Source of the DNA: Cardinalis cardinalis
Taxonomy: Eukaryota; Chordata; Aves; Passeriformes; Cardinalidae
Length of the DNA stretch: 64,000 nt
Direction of reading: 5' to 3'
NCBI GenBank assembly: GCA_014549065.1
Contig: JACDOX010000221.1
Span: 790,864 to 854,863, forward strand
Shown here: positions 1-12,169 of the stretch, piece by piece
How positions within the stretch are numbered: the stretch's first letter is position 1
Layout: each line of letters begins with the position of its first letter
Notes under the pieces: model-generated
Seen by the model: the letters and a program-made list of their open reading frames with translations, nothing else
What the model was told of the DNA's origin: nothing
Databases searched by the model: none
Program-made: the position numbers and the translations under genes

Positions 1-24
1 CTTGGGAACAACATTTTTGGCTTA

Positions 25-243
25 GAAATTCCTCCCTGTGAGGGTGGGCAGGCCCTGGCCCAGGGTGCCCAGAGCAGCTGGGGCTGCCCCTGGATCCCTG
101 GCAGTGCCCAAGGCCAGGCTGGACATTGGGGCTGGGAGCAGCCTGGGACAGTGGGAGGTGTCCCTGCCATGGCAGGGGCGGCACTGGATGGGCTTTGAGG
201 TCCCTTCCAACCCAACCCATTCTGGGATTGTACAATTCTATGA
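25..243 (+). mobile_element. CR1 LINE, 3' end fragment, sense strand
   Basis: This is the last ~220 bases of a CR1 non-LTR retrotransposon in forward orientation. It begins with the 'gaaattcctccctgtgagggtggg' type segment and runs through the 'gccctggcccagggtgcccagagc' and 'gtccctgccatggcagggg' segments. It ends in 'cccttccaacccaaccc' and a terminal 'attctatga', the 8 bp signature that CR1 uses at its 3' end. The whole reverse-transcriptase part is missing, which is normal because CR1 copies are usually 5'-truncated. The same block recurs at 20045, 29528 and 37545 on the plus strand and at several minus-strand sites. The reading frames through it are remnants of the element and not host genes. 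Confidence 0.93.
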
Positions 244-1491
244 TAATTACAGAAGGAGCCCCCTCCCAGCTCCCACCTCACTCTCCCAGCCTGTGTAAGC
301 CAAGGCCATTAACTGCTCTAGAGAGCTCTTCACTCAGTTTATCTGCTCCTCTGTTTGCCACTTTCTAAGTATACATTGACATTGGCTTCTTTAAACCACT
401 TGAACACTGTGCAAGACACACTTGAGGCTTCTCTCAGTCAGTCACACCCAGCTTGGAAACAGCTCCTGTTCCACTGGATAACTGAATGCCTTGGACAGCA
501 GCAGGACAAGCGCNGAAGGCAGCTGAAGCCCTGTCCTGATCCTTCAGCACCTTGCTGGGGGCAGCCCCTGTGCCCTTGCCCANGCTCTGCCTCCTCCCAG
601 CTGCTCTTTCATTCGAGCAACTCAGCTGCAAATTTACCCCACTTTTATTTTTTTGTTCCTTTCTGTGTTTGGGTTTCTGGGGAGCAATCACCCAGCTCAC
701 ACTGCCCAACTCAGGAGCCAGGCGGGGGAAGAGAATGGGACCTGCTGGGGACAGGGACAGCAAAAGGGGCTTGAGTCCCCCTCACGCACCAACATCCAGC
801 AGGGATAAGATAAAAGGAAATCTCAGTGATCCTGGGGGGCTGAGAGTCCCCAGGGCGTCCCAGGATTTATTCCTGTGACTCTCATCCAGAAGAGCACCCA
901 GGTAAATGCTGGCTGTTAACAAGTGTTGGAAGCCAGTGGAGCAAGGAAGCACCAGACTGAGCTGAAGCCTAAACAAGGACAATTCAGAGCCTTTTTATCT
1001 TGCCCTGAGCCCAGAAATGCTCTGTCACAACCCCCTCCATCTCTTGAGACTCACATCACCCCTTCATAGCCCTGCCCTGCCTTTTCCTTTGGATAATCTG
1101 TGCTGGGCCCTGAGAAAGTTAAAAATTCACCAGACTGAAGTGTCATCCTTCACATCCTTCTTTGCCACCACAAGGAGTGTGGCAGCTCTCACTGGGAAGC
1201 TTGATTTCAGTTTTTCTGCCTACTCAGACAAATATTATTGCACTCAGGTCATACACTGAAGAGTTCCTTCCCATGTTCAGACTCTGTTTTTCTAGGAAAA
1301 AGAGCTGAGATTCTGGAAAGCAATAGTGAGATCTGCCTGTGGTTCTCCACTCCTGTTCCCACACTTCAGAAAACAAGGACTAATTCATAGAACTCCATGG
1401 GCTTTTGTGGGCAGTCTGCATGATAAAATAACATCTGACTTCGTGGGATCGTTTTGTGTGCAGAAATATTTAAAATATGTCAGGGTGGTGA
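244..1491. other. Unique non-coding sequence, no gene seen
   Basis: No exon bounded by good splice signals, no RNA gene and no recognisable repeat was found here. Several open frames of 60-140 codons exist on both strands. They overlap each other, cross isolated n bases and show no recognisable domain, so I treat them as chance. Confidence 0.6.
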
Positions 1492-1610
1492 TTAATCNTG
1501 GAATGGTTTGGGCTGGAAGGACCCTAAANTGCTCATCTCACCCCAGCCCTGCTGTGGACTGGGACACTTCCACCAGACCTGGCTGCTCCAAACCCTGTCC
1601 AACCTTTCTG
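1492..1610 (-). mobile_element. CR1 LINE fragment, antisense
   Basis: Read on the minus strand this is a short, diverged CR1 3' piece. On the plus strand it appears as 'tggaatggtttgggctggaagg', followed by the 'gacacttccaccagacctggctgctcc' segment and 'ccaacctttctgaagg'. These match, in order, the 3' segments that are clear at 44315 and 57522. It carries two n bases and looks older than the other copies. It is truncated at its 5' end near 1610. Confidence 0.8.
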
Positions 1611-1989
1611 AAGGCAAGAGGCATTCTTGTTTGGGGGACAGTTGAGAACTGGAAGGAAAAAAAAGCCTTTTTGCTTTGGTTTTAAGCACCTTTTAAGACN
1701 TTATTTTAAAAAAACAAAACAAAAAGGAAAAAAACCCCACCCACAATTCCTGTAGATGTCCCTGCAAAACTCCTACTGACATCCAGAGTGTCAAGCCTGT
1801 AGGATGTGGGATATTCTGTGGGTGCTTGTTCTTTTTTAAACTACAGTGGCTGTCTAACAGCCCTTGCTCAGGCTGTGTCATTGTGCCAAGTGAGGAGGCA
1901 GCAGATCCTATGGGAGAAGGGTTTGGGAGGTGACCTGGGGGCTTGGTGGCACAGCTGGGTGTTTGGGAAGCCTGGGCAGTCTCTGTACC
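1611..1989. other. Unique non-coding sequence with an A-rich tract
   Basis: An A-rich low-complexity run lies at about 1705-1735, in the position of a decayed poly-A tract beside the CR1 fragment. No gene is visible. The region leads directly into the minisatellite. Confidence 0.5.
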
Positions 1990-2348
1990 CATAGACACAG
2001 CCTGAGCACCCAGAGCCACAGCACCCAGAGCCTGAGCACCCCATAACCACAGCCTGAGCACCCCATAAACACAACCTGAGCACCCCAGAGCCACAGCCTG
2101 AGCACCCAGAGCCTGAGCACCCCATAAACACAACCTGAACACCCCAGAGCCTGAGCATCCCAGAGCCTGAGCACCCCATAACCACAGCCTGAGCACCCCA
2201 TAACCACAGTCTGAGCACCCCAGAGCCACAGCACCCAGAGCCTGAGCACCCCATAAACACAACCTGAGCACCCCAGAGCCTGAGCACCCGATAACCACAG
2301 CCTGAGCACCCGATAACCACAGCCTGAGCACCCCAGAGCCACAGCCTG
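1990..2348 (+). repeat. Minisatellite, 15-22 bp units, about 16 copies
   Basis: The unit core 'cctgagcacccc' is followed by one of three endings: 'ataaccacag', 'ataaacacaac' or 'agagccacag'. Short 15 bp versions ending 'agag' alternate with 22 bp versions. I count about 16 copies of the core. Unit length is not a multiple of three, so all three minus-strand frames stay open and read as Gly/Cys/Leu/Trp-rich repeats of up to 228 codons. That is an artefact of the repeat and not a protein. Some unit variants occur in neighbouring pairs (two 'cgataaccacag' units near 2288 and 2310), which suggests local duplication of one or two units at a time. Confidence 0.92.
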
Positions 2349-2929
2349 GGCAGGCTCTGCACAGCTCACCTGACTTCAAACCATCTTAGAAGAGAGGCTG
2401 GTGGTGCAACTTGGTTGGCGGCTGGGAATGAACCACTTCACTTAATTTATGGCCCATTCCTTCTCTTTTTTTTCATTTTATGTTGGAGCCAGGCAGGGCA
2501 CACAATCCCCCAGGATGTTCCATGGTGCTGCTGGAGGCAGCACTGCTGCCCTGGAGGGTTGGGGGTGACAGTGGCACATTTTGGGAACGCCCTGTGCTCC
2601 CCTCACAACCCAAGCAAGGGGCTGTGGAACCAGAGGCCATCCAGAACCAACATTAAACGACCATTCCAGTGAAGGAGCTCACCTACAGCCACAGATCCAT
2701 TGTGTGGTGTCCTTGGCCTAACTCCTGGGTTAAGCCTGGGTTAAAGCCACTGCCAGGCCGAGCAGGAGTGGCTCTGCTCAGGCGACACCTGATGGAAACC
2801 CCTCTGCTGTGCCATTGCTGTGCTTTTCCAATGGAAATGAAATGCATTTGATAAGATAACAAATGCCTGGCAAAACACAGTGAAGCTATGTAAGGGAGAG
2901 AACAGGAGGGGGGGGAAAAACCTTGTATA
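2349..2929. other. Unique non-coding sequence, no gene seen
   Basis: Mixed-composition DNA between the minisatellite and the AT-rich block at 2930. No exon, RNA gene or repeat family was recognised. Confidence 0.5.
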
Positions 2930-3270
2930 AGCAGCAAAACAATACAGCTTTATCTAATCTCAGCAACTTATTGCTGCTTGTCTGCCTGTGTGTGTTTTAC
3001 TGACAAAATAAAATAAATTGAATCAGCTCACACACGATAACATGCTCTTTCCTACCTCATACTAATTGCTTGGCTAATTGATGTTTGTTGAACTTTCTCC
3101 ATTTCATTGAGTGATTAGGTACAAAGCTAACAGTTGACATCTGTAGGCGCTTAACTGGCGTCTGTAATTACTGTTAATGTTAAATAATTGTTAGTTAATT
3201 GGAGTGGTAACTGACTGAATGGAATCCAGATTGTGAAGCAAAAAGAGACCTAGTTAAATAAACATACATT
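2930..3270. promoter_or_regulatory. Candidate conserved non-coding element (enhancer-like)
   Basis: An AT-rich, low-CpG block with dense homeodomain-type cores: 'ctaattgcttggctaattgatg' (about 3062-3083), 'gtaattactgttaatg' (about 3165-3180) and 'gttagttaattgg' (about 3190-3202). It contains no tandem repeat, no transposon and no n base. Such texture is typical of vertebrate conserved developmental enhancers. Conservation itself was not measured, so this is an inference. Confidence 0.4.
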
Positions 3271-3964
3271 TTCAGAGAAAATAACATTTTATTACAAGGG
3301 AGAGACTAACAGCAGGCCAGAGAGGGGAGGTCTGCAGGATGCTCCTTTCACCAAATTCCACAGCAGCCTCCGGCCTGGACCCCCAGCCACAGGTATGGCA
3401 AGGCAGGACCTCTGTCACCAAGACNCTCCTATTCCCACAATTTTCCACCTTCTTTTCAGCCAATTAGCACAATTTTACAGCCCAACACTGATGTCTTTTT
3501 TGAGAAAATCAAATACAGGCTAATCTACAAAACAAATACTCCCTCCATATTAGATACAATTGTGTTGGCAAATATTGCCATTTTGCTCCCTAGCCTGGAG
3601 TAGCTTGACTTTGCAAAAATCCACAGCCTTAAATAAACTCCCGGTGCATGTGATCACTAAGTGACCACAAAGGGTACCTGATACCAGCCCAAGGGGGCAG
3701 GGATGCCCAGAACAACACCTGCACTTCTCCTTCTGCTCTTTTGGTCAGGAAAAGCCAATGCCTCCAGGCNCTTGTCCCATGCTGGCTGCTTTCTGCTTCT
3801 GTTCTGAATTACTGACCCACAGGTTACCTGGGAAGCCTTGACAAGCTCCTGTTTTGTAAGTTTAACTTAAAAATGTGAAAATTTTGGAAGAGGCTACCTC
3901 AGACTTTCACCTGCTCCTCTGGGCACATCCCATTATCCAGTGACCTTTTCCTGCAGCTACAGAA
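3271..3964. other. Unique non-coding sequence, no gene seen
   Basis: No splice-bounded exon, RNA gene or repeat was found. Frames here are short and interrupted by n bases at 3425 and 3770. Confidence 0.5.
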
Positions 3965-4063
3965 CAGCACTGGGACCCCATAGACCCAGCACCTCCCAGA
4001 AGTGGGATCCCACAGCCCTGGCAGCTCCCAGCACTGGGATCCCACAGCCCTGGCACCCCAGAG
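3965..4063. repeat. Short tandem repeat, ~33 bp unit, three diverged copies
   Basis: Three adjacent versions of a 'cactgggatcccacagcc' type unit, ending in 'ctggcagctcccag' or 'cagcacctcccag', with a period of about 32-34 bases. The second and third copies are much closer to each other than to the first. Confidence 0.7.
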
Positions 4064-4845
4064 CTCAGCTGGCAGCCAGAGTCCAGCCAAAAAACCATGA
4101 GCACATCGAGGAGAGGCCATGGAAGGCGCAGGACTGGAGAGGGGTGCTTTGTGCTGAGGAGGTGCAGCCATAAGGGATGTTANGAACCCATTCCTTGCTC
4201 AGATGAAGCCTCCCTGGCACAGGAACAGCTGCCTTGCTCATTGTGCAGCAGAACAAAGCACCACTGCACAGCATTTATTGACCTTTTTCTCTGCTTCCCT
4301 TCCAAGTGAAGAGTGAAGTGACCCAGCAGCTCCTCTAACCTAACTCAGGGGTACCCTAAACCCAGGCTCTCCAAACCCACAGCTTTTTCCAGTGCTCAGC
4401 CTCTCCCTAATGAGACACTGAACTTCCACACGGAAAATACTGAAAAGGCATTTGAAACCCACAGAACACCAGCAAAGCAGTGACTCAAAGCCACCAGGGA
4501 AGCCTCCACCAGAAAGGGGAGGAGATGCCACTTGTGGGGTCACATCAGAACTGCCACAAAACCAGGCATGATTCAGCAGACCCTGAGGTTTGCTGGCCTG
4601 GGGCCAGTTCCCTGCAGTGCTGGGGCTGCTCCAGAGCAGGGGAGGAAAAGGCATTTCAGGGAGCAGCCATCCCAAAAACTGCAAGTGAGGCTGAGAATAC
4701 ACCCCAAAAGTGAGTGAGGATGTTCTGGGGATTCCTCCAGACCCTGGAAAGGAGGGAGGCAGCCCCTCTGGCACACTGACCACATTAACACCGCACAAGT
4801 GCTGCCTGCAGAGTGCTGGATCCACTTCCTCCTCCCTGAGAAGCC
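4064..4845. other. Unique non-coding sequence, no gene seen
   Basis: A 174-codon open frame runs on the minus strand (4340-4864). It lacks flanking splice signals or a recognisable domain and is overlapped by open frames on the other strand, so it is probably chance. Confidence 0.5.
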
Positions 4846-4902
4846 GTGGGGATGGTTTATTCACGTGGGGATGGTTTATTCACGTGGGGATGGTTTATTC
4901 AC
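4846..4902. repeat. Perfect 19 bp tandem triplication
   Basis: The unit gtggggatggtttattcac is repeated three times without a single mismatch (4846-4864, 4865-4883, 4884-4902). The absence of differences indicates a recent or homogenised expansion. Confidence 0.95.
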
Positions 4903-6959
4903 GAGTGAGAGCACCTCTCCACAGCCAAGGATCTCCTGTGAAGGGATCAGCAGGGAAGGAATTGCCAGCTTCAGCTCCCTGCTTGTTTACAGAAACAGAT
5001 GTTGTAGAGGATCCTCAAGAAACGCTTCACCACAGAAGCCAAGGGGAGAAACAACAACAATCCTGGGTTTTTTTAGGGCAGGATATTGCTGTAGAAGCAC
5101 CTAAAAAGCCAGGGCTTGATCTGACTGGTGTTTCAGCCACCAGTGCAGCCTCCTAACCCAGATGCCTTGATCTACCTCCAGCTGAGAGTATAAATATTTC
5201 CCTGACAGCTGGTGGTGCCACGCAGCAGAAGGATTCATAAAGTTTACATGAACATCCTGTAAACAATTTGAACATAAAAAGCTCTAACAGCCCAATTGTG
5301 CTTCTGATCAAAGGCAAACTTCAATATACAGCACAAATGAAAACTTCACCACTCTGGGACTCATTTCTCCCTTCAGGAAAAGCTGTTTTCCAAGGGTATG
5401 TAGGAGGGAGTTAACATAAATGAACCACACAGTCGTAGTAAGAGCTGCCTGCTCTGCAGCCTCAGATGTGTGTATTTAAATTATTGAGAGATAATGGAAT
5501 TTAATTACGCTGAGAAGTCATGTTACAAAAATTCATGAACAAACCCTGTACTTTGGCTGGGATTAATGGTGCCGAGGTGAAACTCTCAGAGGGTGTGGGG
5601 CAGCTCTGTTCCTTCAGTGACACCCAGACTACCAGCAGCAATCCCACCTGGAAGGGCCATCCACAGGGAGNGAGGGAGGGAGAGCAGGAGCTGCAGGCAG
5701 GGGATGCTGTCCTCTGCCAGCTCTTCCCAGCTCATTCATTCAGGCACTGACAGCTCCTCTGTTAAGCACCACCAAGGCCCAGGCCCCTGGGTGCTCCCCT
5801 CCCAGCACAGCCACCTGGGTCCCAAGGGAGCCATCTCCCTGGGNAATTCAGGCTTTACAGGCTGTTCCTGCCAGAGCCAGGAATGCAGGGCTCTGATCCA
5901 CAAACAGGGACCTCTCCTTCAGGATCTGCTGCTCTGGGGACCAAGCTCCATCTCTCCCAAATTCCCAGCCCTGCTGCACACCTCTGGGAGTGGTGGCAGG
6001 GGTGACCCCACAGCCCTGAGGAACCCCAATATCCACTGGCTGCCCCTCAAAGCTTGCAGAACCCCTCTAGATTCAGTGATGCACCCTTCCATTCAGCTCC
6101 AAAGGCAGCCAAGTCCTAAATGGGAGCTGAGAGATTTCTCCTCAAGGGGTTTTATCAGCTCTTCTAGAGAGGGCTGGGGGGGATTTCACATGGCTCTGGA
6201 TTTTTTAAATTCTTAGTGTTTCTGAGGAAAGGACTGTTCCACATTATACATCCACACTAATCCATCACTCCTTGAGCCTGAGCACATCTTAAGCCTTGAA
6301 GTCCACAACGAAATGACAGAAAGGGGACAAAATGTATATATGAGATGTATAATGCTTCAGGATTTGTACCTGCTCTGTAGATAAATTACTTCTGTAATTT
6401 CTGCTACTTCAGTTAGGAATAATACTAAATTTTTTTTTTTAAAAAAGCAAGAAAAACCCAAGCAGTGTGTGAGACACGAGTGGCTGTGGGACACCCAAGA
6501 GGAGAGGCCATGGACACAGAGGGCTGGAGGCTGTCAGCCTGCCCAGCCCTCCCAGCCTGGCAGGTCTCATCATGATTTACCCAATGCAAATCTGACCTTT
6601 CTTACGAGTGACTTTTATTGCTTTTGGCAAAAGCAGCCGTGGACAACACAGTGGGGAAGAGCTGGCTTGGAAGCGAACAGCCTGAGCTGTGGAGAGGGAA
6701 CTTGAACTCGGAATTTATCAAACTGACAGCCCCCGGGCACTCAGAGCTCCCCAGGGCTGCACTCAGAGCAGGAACAGCCCCCCAGCCCCGGCAGAGAGCC
6801 CAGCACCTGCCTGCCAGCAATTACTGACATTATCTCCAAACAGGGGAGCTTTTCTGAGCTTCTTTTCCTGATATTTTGTAGTCTGAATGCTAATCCCTTT
6901 GACAAAACTGTCCCCTATGCTTTTTCCGTTCTCTTTCCCCTTAATCTCTTTCTCCCAGT
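4903..6959. other. Unique non-coding sequence, no gene seen
   Basis: 5160-5520 is AT-rich and looks mildly regulatory in texture. 5520-6230 is GC-richer with one 207-codon open frame on the plus strand (5593-6216). That frame crosses two n bases, begins without a start context I trust and has no domain I recognise. 6430-6450 is a short T/A run. No gene is supported. Confidence 0.5.
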
Positions 6960-7011
6960 GGAAAAAAGAAAAAAAAAAAAAAAGGAAAGAAAAAAAAAAA
7001 AAAAAAGAAAA
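6960..7011. repeat. Poly-A/poly-purine low-complexity tract
   Basis: About 50 bases made almost only of A with scattered G. It could be a decayed retroposon tail or a simple repeat. No retroposed gene body could be identified to its left. Confidence 0.85.
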
Positions 7012-8419
7012 TACCAGCCAGCCTAGTTTGGCCGCACCTGGATTTGCATTGATTCCTCCCTTGTCATTCATGTTACCAACAGGAATTAGCATATGGCTTT
7101 AAGGGGAAACTCAGGAGGAGAAAAGAAAGATGCCATTTTGATGGAAATAAGGGGCAAAGGAATAATCTACCATCAACTAAAAAGCTTATTTGTGTACGGT
7201 TTCCCAAGCAAAGCTTCGAAAAGCCCATGTTGATTTTAGGCTACACAAAGAAACCCTAATCCTTTCAAGGGAACTAAATCACCAAAGAAAAGTACCTCTG
7301 AAGAAAAGGCTCCCTGTCAAGCATGGGTATTCACATCCAAAGGGATGCCACGAATCAAGCTCCGTAAGTAAACAGCAATAAGAATGTGGGAAATGTGTTT
7401 GAGTCAAAAAAGAAAACCAAAGGAAGAGGAAGAGAGGCCTACTCTTCATCAGTCACCTCCCGGGGAGGAGAGGAGCCCCTCGCCCTGGTTACAGGCCTGC
7501 GCCAGGAATGTGGATTCACCCGATTCTCCTGCCCTGGCCCAGCCCCAAGAAAGGGCTGCTCAAATGCCAAAGCTTTTTACAGCAAATTAGCAAAATAAAG
7601 ATGCAGTCACATGTAGTTTGGGGGCCTGGGGTCACTCCAGACACGAAGCTCTTCCCTTCTAATGGCTGTGCCACCTATTCTCAGCCTCCGGAGGGGCCTG
7701 GGGAACCTGTAAATGCCATTANTCACAAAGGATAAATCAGCTTGCCAACTGAGATAACCTGGTTAGACCACAGAAATAATCCAGACTGTACTTCCAGAGG
7801 ATGCTAATACATGAAAAACAGGACTATGGATCCGTAATGCAATTAAATCCAGGTATAATTCAATATGCAGCAGAAGCCTTCAGAAGCAGCAGCGGATCAG
7901 CATGGGAATCCCAAAGGTAACGGGGTCACGTTCTGTCCCCAGTTAAACCATCCCAGCTTTGTGGAATTGAAAAGCACAGAGAAACACTGGAATGACTCAC
8001 TGGAGCGACAAAGCAAACACGGGGAGAAGCAAACACTGAGCAAACCCACACCCGNCCTACAGAACACACCTGAATTTCAAACGAGTCAAATCTGCCTCTT
8101 GTAAGGCCAAGCGTGTTCCAAACCCCATCANATAAAACCCAGGTTTACAGCCAGAAGCTCACCCTGCTCCCGGCACTTCCCATGCACTGCCCGAGAAAAG
8201 CAGGACGCTGGGGTAAAAACCAGCCACGTTTTCAAGGCTTTGAATTACACTTGTTTGTGCAGCTCATGCCTGGAGCTGCTCCCTCCACCCTCCTTGCAAA
8301 AACACCAACCAGACCAAAAAGGAGAATTACATGGAGAGGATCCCCAAAGCTTTCTAACAAGGGCCCAGCTCCACACGGCAGCTCACGGGCGCTGATTTAG
8401 GGCAAGCCTTCCCTTAATG
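7012..8419. other. Unique non-coding sequence, no gene seen
   Basis: 7090-7420 is moderately AT-rich and free of repeats. It could contain regulatory sequence. The open frames at 7190-7381 and 7865-8104 are short, have no recognisable domain and lack splice context. Confidence 0.5.
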
Positions 8420-8830
8420 TGCTGTTANATCATTAGCAGCTCTGTCTTTGGATTGCTGTTTGGAAGAAATTAATGGGATACTGAATATTTAAATGTGGCC
8501 CTCTCTATCATTTATTAACTCTACAGAAAGCACACAGCACAGTAAGCCATGGTTTATGACTATTATCCTGTGAATACTAAACGTTGGCTGGTTATTACTG
8601 TCAGCAGTGCAAATTGGCTATTCATAATTCCACGTCTATCATGGAGCTGATGAGTAACAATCAAGTTAAAACATTTTGAAAACTCTTACAGTTATTTAAA
8701 TGAGCTTAAATTAAAGCCATTTGTAAAATAAACTATTCCCTAATATTGTTATTTAAATTAATTCTGACCTGGCAGGCAATGCATTATTTAAAGCCTATAT
8801 TTTATATTAAGCAAAGCAATTACCAAGCAT
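8420..8830. promoter_or_regulatory. Candidate conserved non-coding element near exon 8998-9046
   Basis: A strongly AT-rich, repeat-free block with many TAAT/ATTA and TTAAAT cores, for example 'attaatgggatactgaat' (about 8469-8486) and 'tatttaaattaattctgacc' (about 8751-8770). In the direction of the inferred minus-strand transcript it lies in the intron just after the 49 nt exon, a usual place for intronic enhancers. Conservation was not tested. Confidence 0.4.
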
Positions 8831-8997
8831 ACAGAACACGTCTGAAACCCAGAGAAACATAAAAAGCACTAACAAGCTGATTGCAACATTTCTGCAAGAC
8901 AAGTTACATTTCATCTCCCATTGAAATTGCCATGAAAAAAAAACGTGTGAGGAAAAAAGGAAAATAAATCTGTTTGGGATGTGAATTGCAGCCTTAC

Positions 8998-9046
8998 CTT
9001 TATTTGTGACAGCGTTGAACAGTTTCTCAGAGCTGGCATCAGATGC
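8998..9046 (-). other. Candidate internal exon, 49 nt, minus strand
   Basis: On the minus strand a long pyrimidine tract, rich in T and C with a branch-like A further upstream, ends in 'ttggtctttcag' just before 9046. The exon ends at 8998 in 'aataaag', followed by the consensus donor 'gtaagg'. Both sites are strong and the spacing suits a small exon. Frame 0 reads ASDASSEKLFNAVTNK plus one base. A second frame is also open and contains a Met (MPALRNCSTLSQIK). I do not recognise either peptide. Spliced directly from the donor at 12359, the only frame with an upstream ATG in the first exon reaches TGA within three codons. The exon is therefore more likely 5' UTR or non-coding RNA than coding, unless another exon intervenes. 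Confidence 0.55.
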
Positions 9047-9449
9047 CTGAAAGACCAATAAAAAAAGAAGAAAAAAAAGAAGTTACATTTTCTAGCAGTG
9101 ACAGATTTCCAAGGCACGGGGTATTTATGCACAGGCAGAGGTGTGTATATTTTAGGGAAACAAATCAGGAGACAAAACCAGGGGCGCTGGAAGCGGCGGC
9201 TCCGAGGCCGTGTCCATGAGGTGGTGCTGTTTGGCTGTGCTTCGCCGCCCTGCAGTGCAGATATTTCTNTGGAAAGATTCTATTTCATAAAGAAATGGGG
9301 TTTTTCCTCAACATTAGCTGCACAGACAGTGTATCTTTGTACTGCCATTATCCAATACATTCCGACATTGATTCTGCGATGCAGAAGAGCCACGATTTCG
9401 AACCAGACAGCCCAGTCTCAGGAATTTCCAGAACTGCAGATTTCTTAAT

Positions 9450-9760
9450 TAATTTTTAAAGTATTTTTGGGATCCCTGCTGTGTGAACATTTGATTTTTA
9501 CCACCTTCAAAGCAGCGTTGATAACTTAGGTTAGTAATTTCATAAATTGCTGTTGCAAACTCTTTGAAAAATAAAGAGAGTGTCGGGATCAGTGAATATT
9601 TCCACGTCAGCTTTGCCTTCCCCAGAATAACTGCTTCTTGACACCTCGCTGGGTAAACTAATAAACCTCTTCTTTTTCATCAAGCCACCTTTATCCAGGG
9701 AGGTTTTTCCCCTTAATATTGTGTTAGTAGCTTGTCTATTCCTGCTGTTTCTATGCCAGG
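9450..9760. promoter_or_regulatory. Candidate conserved non-coding element
   Basis: An AT-rich, repeat-free segment with 'ttaattaatttttaaag' (about 9445-9461), 'aggttagtaatttcataaattgc' and 'ccacgtcagc'. It lies in the first intron of the inferred minus-strand unit. The call rests on composition and motif texture only. Confidence 0.3.
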
Positions 9761-12169
9761 GTGCCAGCTCAGCTCTCTATCCATTTAAAAAGCTTTATTT
9801 CAGTTTCACACAAAACCATTGATCTCCCCCTTTCAGAAATTCCAACGGCACAAAACCAGGCAGGGAAGGAACAGTGAAAATGTTCATTTTGCAAACACCC
9901 CGAGCCCAAAAGCACCAAACACTCAGTTTCTGCTGCTGTGTGCTGCTGTGTTTGGGCATACACACACACAAAACACACGCAGGCAGCTACAGCTCAAACT
10001 TCTCCCACAAAAAGCACCCAAAAAAGCACAGAGCTGCTCAATTCCGAAGCCAGCCCTGCTGAGAACCAGGCTGCTCTTGGAAAATACAGGGAAAATGTGC
10101 TCAGGAGCAGAACACTGCAAACAGGGTTCAAATGTAACACTTGAGAAAGATTTTGATTTTTCCCTAGAAACTGTTTTCTTGCTGGACTCAGGAACAATAA
10201 TTGAAAACACTGGAAAGCAGGCTGTGGGGGTTTTTTGTTAAAGGGAAGGAATTTCTCAATTCAAAACCAGATAAAAATCACCAGACAATCAACAAATATG
10301 TTCGCTATCTCGACTGCACTAAAAACTTGGATGTGAAACTCCCGATAAATGAGTGAGACATGGCTCAGACCGTGCATAACAGTGCAGGAATACACTAAAA
10401 AAATTGTTTGCCCTCAAGTTAGTGACAGACAAGATTTCTATGATTAATTATTAAAAATAGCTGTATTCTTTTTCAGACTTCTAGACAAATTTTACAAGAT
10501 TACTGCTGGCTTATTTGAAAGCCGAGCTGGTGCAATTTCGCCTCAACTAAATACCTTGTAAACACTGGATTTATTACCCAATGATGGATTTATTAAGCAG
10601 TGACGACTTTCTCTAAATTAATGAAAATATGTGAATAATGCACAAANTGAAGAGATCAAGAGGGCCATGTGCTTTAAAGAGCAGCCCAGTGTAACTCCAA
10701 CAAGAGGCTCAATGCTTTCCTACCCTTGCCAATCAGCCTGCTTAGAAAGAATCTTTCCCAGTGAATTTCAGCTGTTGTTGTCTTCTCAAATGCAGCTTTT
10801 CTCTGAAGTCAAAACTCTCTTTCTTTTTAGAAAGAAAAATCGAATTTTAAAAACCGAACAAACTTCTTACAGTTCCAGCTATTACTTTATTTTACTGTTT
10901 CAAAACAGAACAGCACAGGGAAGCTCCATGTTTCCTACTCGCTTGATTTTCCCAAGCACTACAAAGAGGAAAACATCTTTTTTAAGAAGTTTGCTTTAAT
11001 GCCAAGCGTAAACCAAGAGATTGTTTTTGAAGCCACAGTTTTTCAGGTGCACGGTTTTTCGTGTGCTGTCACACACCCCAGTGACAAACAGGGCTGTGCC
11101 ACCTGGAAGTGGCACACCTCGAANAAAATGCAGCCTGCCCGGGGACTGCTCCAGAGAAACCTGGCAGGTGATAATCCACGTAACATACATCTAAAAAAGG
11201 AATTATTTTACAAAGACAAAGCTCGTCCAAGAGTGAAGCTCATTTTGCATTACTGACCACACACAACTGAATGGNAGAGCAACTTGAAATAACCACGCTG
11301 CCTGCGTTACCGTGAAAATAACCAAACGCTGGCTGGAGCGGCGAGATGAACTTGGCCTGCCTGTTTCCTTACACAGAAATTGGGTTTAAAATACAAAATA
11401 GCAATTAGGGCGATGTAACGGTGATACAGAGGCGAACNCAATCTCTGCCAGCAGACACGCAGTGTATCAATTTCCATACAACTATTATTTTTCCACAGCT
11501 AGGCAGTCACATCACGCAACAACACTAAAGGAACAAAAAACGCAACTGATTCAAAAACCCGCAACAACTCAGCACTACCCCAGAAGGATGAAATCCGGTG
11601 CCTGTGCAGTGCTGACCAAACCCCACTGACAGCAATCGGCACCGACAGCAATCGGCGCAGACAACAAAGTGCCTTTATGTGCACGCTGGGCGCGATGTGG
11701 CCGAACCTGGACGCTCCAGCGGCGGAGAGGAGCTCGGCTCTCCCTTCCCTTCCACCAACAACTCTTCCTTCGCTCCCCTTTACCCCGATCTTCCCCGGTC
11801 TCACTTGAGCAGCTGATGAGCACAGTCTGCTGGCACCGTGACATCTGGGGACAGCATCGGGTTATCCGAGGTGCTCTGCCCGAGGAGCCCCCTCGGTTCC
11901 TCCTGCACAGAGCCGGAGCTGCTGACACACAGCCCCCTTCCTCGCACTTGGGCCGTNTTCCCTTACAAATCCCCCTGTCACCAAGCGCAGCTTAATCCTT
12001 TTCACCGCGAAATGAAACAAGTCAGCAATCCCTGGGCTTAAAGAAAAAAAAAACAAACTCAACAAACCACACAGAAAAAAAATGACCCAAAGAGTATTTT
12101 TCCCTCACCAAGGAATGTGCTGCCGTTCGAGGGGATGAATGACTAAAATATTTCCTGTCCAGACAGCGC
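9761..12169. other. Intron-like sequence leading into the CpG island
   Basis: No coding exon was recognised. A short CA run lies at 9959-9977. 10240-10640 is AT-rich and may include regulatory sequence. From about 11560 the CpG frequency begins to rise, forming the left shoulder of the CpG island. The minus-strand transcript inferred from splice sites would cross this whole stretch as an intron. Confidence 0.45.

Noticed and set aside
1693..2379. 228-codon minus-strand open frame rich in Gly, Cys, Leu and Trp
   Set aside because: It is the translation of a minisatellite. All three frames on that strand are open with similar periodic peptides.
6960..7011. A-rich tract as the tail of a processed pseudogene
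   Set aside because: No gene-like body or target-site duplication could be seen on either side.
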